Below, in pieces: positions 61,969 through 64,000 of a stretch of DNA of 64,000 bases. The stretch is from an uncultured Pelagibacteraceae bacterium (GTDB lineage Bacteria; Pseudomonadota; Alphaproteobacteria; Pelagibacterales; Pelagibacteraceae). The stretch lies in contig CACODG010000004.1 in NCBI GenBank assembly GCA_902625945.1, forward strand, positions 1 through 64,000, in the 5' to 3' direction. The position numbers and the translations under genes are program-made. Below the pieces are notes generated by a model. The model was not told the DNA's origin. It made no database searches and saw only the letters and a list, made by a program, of their open reading frames with translations. The first letter of the stretch is position 1; each line of letters begins with the position of its first letter.

Positions 61969-63288
61969 ATGTCAGAAAAAATTACAGTTCCTACACTAGG
62001 CGAGTCAGTCACAGAGGCAACAGTTTCTAAATGGCTAAAATCTCAAGGCGACAAAGTCATCGCAGATGAACCTATTGTCGAATTAGAGACGGACAAAGTA
62101 AACGTTGAAGTCCCAGCTCCATCAAATGGTGTTTTAGGGAGCATAGCGGTTAAGGAGGGCGAAACTGTAAATGTTGGATCTTTATTGGGCACTATTAGCA
62201 ATAACTCTAATGAAAATATAAATCAAAAAACTGAGGAAATTAAAAACTACACTCCACCAAAAAAAGATAGCGTAAAAAAACCAGCTTCTAAGAGAATTAA
62301 TAAAAAAATTTTCGAAGAACCTGTTTTAAAACTAGACCAAGAAAGTTTTGATGAAGATGAAGCACCATTAATTTTAGATGAAATCCATAAGGATAAAGTT
62401 GCAGAAAAAAAAATAGTTCCTCAAAGAAAGGAAACTAAAATATCTCCAGCGGCGAGAAAAATGGCAACAGAAGCAAAAGTCAATATTGATAAGATTCAAG
62501 GAACAGGGAAAAACGGTGTAATTTTGAAAGAAGACATAATGAGCCTAATGGGTTCAAAGCCATCTCCGTCTGAACGAAAAATAAAATATGGTCCCGAGGA
62601 AAGAGTTAGGATGACAAGATTAAGACTTACTATTGCTAAAAGACTTAAAGAGGCTCAAGAAAACGCAGCGATGTTAACAACTTTTAATGAAGTGGATATG
62701 AGCAAAGTAATTTCAATGAGAAACCAATATAAAGATGAGTTTCAAAATAAATATGAAGTTAAACTAGGATTCATGTCTTTTTTTGTAAAAGCTTGTGTCA
62801 TCGGATTAAAAAATTATCCATCTATTAACGCTGAAATTCAAGGAGAGGAGATTGTTTACAAAAATTATTACAATATAAGCATCGCAGTTGGCACTGACAG
62901 GGGGTTGGTTGTTCCAGTTTTAAAAGAAACTGACGAAATGTCTTTTGCCGATATAGAAAAAAATATTGCCTTATTAGGACAAAAAGCTAGAGATGGAAAA
63001 ATAACCATAGAAGATCTGCAAGGAGGAACTTTTACAATTACCAATGGAGGTATTTACGGTTCTATGCTTTCTACTCCAATATTAAATCCTCCTCAATCAG
63101 CAGTTCTGGGTATGCATAACATTGTTGAAAGACCGATTGTAGTCGATGGAAATGTTGAAGTTAGACCAATTATGTATTTGGCTTTATCTTACGATCATAG
63201 AATCATTGACGGAAAAGAGGCTGTATCATTTTTAAAAATAGTAAAAGAGTCTTTAGAGCAGCCAAAAAGACTTTTTTTGAATATTTAA
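61969..63288 (+). CDS. sucB: 2-oxoglutarate dehydrogenase E2 (dihydrolipoyllysine succinyltransferase)
   Basis: Lipoyl domain [22 protein letters not shown]; catalytic [19 protein letters not shown]. Confidence 0.98.
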   Translation: MSEKITVPTLGESVTEATVSKWLKSQGDKVIADEPIVELETDKVNVEVPAPSNGVLGSIAVKEGETVNVGSLLGTISNNSNENINQKTEEIKNYTPPKKDSVKKPASKRINKKIFEEPVLKLDQESFDEDEAPLILDEIHKDKVAEKKIVPQRKETKISPAARKMATEAKVNIDKIQGTGKNGVILKEDIMSLMGSKPSPSERKIKYGPEERVRMTRLRLTIAKRLKEAQENAAMLTTFNEVDMSKVISMRNQYKDEFQNKYEVKLGFMSFFVKACVIGLKNYPSINAEIQGEEIVYKNYYNISIAVGTDRGLVVPVLKETDEMSFADIEKNIALLGQKARDGKITIEDLQGGTFTITNGGIYGSMLSTPILNPPQSAVLGMHNIVERPIVVDGNVEVRPIMYLALSYDHRIIDGKEAVSFLKIVKESLEQPKRLFLNI

Positions 63289-64000
63289 ATGGATAATTTT
63301 GATTTAGTAGTAATTGGAGGCGGACCCGGAGGTTATGTTTGTGCGATTAGAGCCGCACAACTTGGTTTGAAAACAGCTTGCGTTGAATCTAGAGGAGCAC
63401 TAGGTGGAACTTGTTTGAATGTGGGATGTATTCCATCGAAAAGCTTACTAAATTTATCTGAAAACTTTCACAAAGCTAAAAAAGATTTTAATCATCAAGG
63501 CATAGAAATTGAAGGCATTAAACTTAATATAGAGAAAATGATGTCGAATAAAAATAAATCTATTCAAGTCCTTACCAAAGGCGTAGAATTTTTATTCAAA
63601 AAGAATAAAGTTACATATATTAAAGGGAAAGGTGTGTTGTTTTCAAAAAATGACATCGTAGTATACGAGAATAAAAAAAAAACAAACTATAAATCTAACA
63701 ACATTGTAATTGCAACAGGATCCGAAGTAACATCTTTACCTGGTGTAGAAATAGATGAAAAAAATATAATTTCGTCTACAGGAGCCTTATCATTGGACAA
63801 AGTTCCGAAAAAATTAGCAATTATAGGGGGAGGTTATATAGGTCTCGAGATGGGCTCTGTATGGTCAAGACTTGGCTCCGAAGTTACGGTTATTGAATAT
63901 CTTGATTATATTACTCCTGGAATGGATAGAGAAATCTCCAACGAGTTCAAAAAAATTCTTACAAAACAAGGTATAAAATTTAAAATGGGATCAAAAGTTA
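63289..64000 (+). CDS. lpdA: dihydrolipoamide dehydrogenase (truncated by window end)
   Basis: ATG at 63289 directly after the sucB stop; FDLVVIGGGPGGYVCAIRAAQLGLKTACVE and GGTCLNVGCIPSKSLLN. Confidence 0.97.
   Translation, partial: MDNFDLVVIGGGPGGYVCAIRAAQLGLKTACVESRGALGGTCLNVGCIPSKSLLNLSENFHKAKKDFNHQGIEIEGIKLNIEKMMSNKNKSIQVLTKGVEFLFKKNKVTYIKGKGVLFSKNDIVVYENKKKTNYKSNNIVIATGSEVTSLPGVEIDEKNIISSTGALSLDKVPKKLAIIGGGYIGLEMGSVWSRLGSEVTVIEYLDYITPGMDREISNEFKKILTKQGIKFKMGSKV

Overview
This is a compact, very AT-rich chromosomal window with the gene content and order of an alphaproteobacterium, most likely SAR11/Pelagibacterales (inference, no search run). About 53 protein-coding genes fill nearly the whole window. 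They are core metabolism and housekeeping: rpe, a DUF4212/Na+-solute symporter pair, acs, tsaD, hemCD, folD, argG, the ccmC-H cytochrome c maturation genes, an alpha-hydroxyacid oxidase/glcDEF/TRAP transporter region, ftsY, dapF, ffh-rpsP-trmD-rplS, leuCDB-asd, sdhCDAB-mmsA-mdh and sucCDAB-lpd. I found no tRNA or rRNA genes, CRISPR array, prophage or transposon. The items most worth a second look are: (i) a probable structured RNA with three consecutive hairpins just upstream of ffh; (ii) a two-hairpin or operator-like element upstream of ccmC; (iii) a ~50-residue, almost pure Lys/Arg N-terminal extension on acetyl-CoA synthetase whose start is backed by a good Shine-Dalgarno; (iv) a five-gene glycosyltransferase/methyltransferase cassette lying between mdh and sucC in an otherwise continuous TCA-cycle gene block; (v) an EF-hand-like Ca2+ loop in the Na+/solute symporter; and (vi) loss of rimM from the rpsP-trmD junction alongside low-complexity charged tails on S16 and L19. 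Nothing here is clearly a new multi-gene system.
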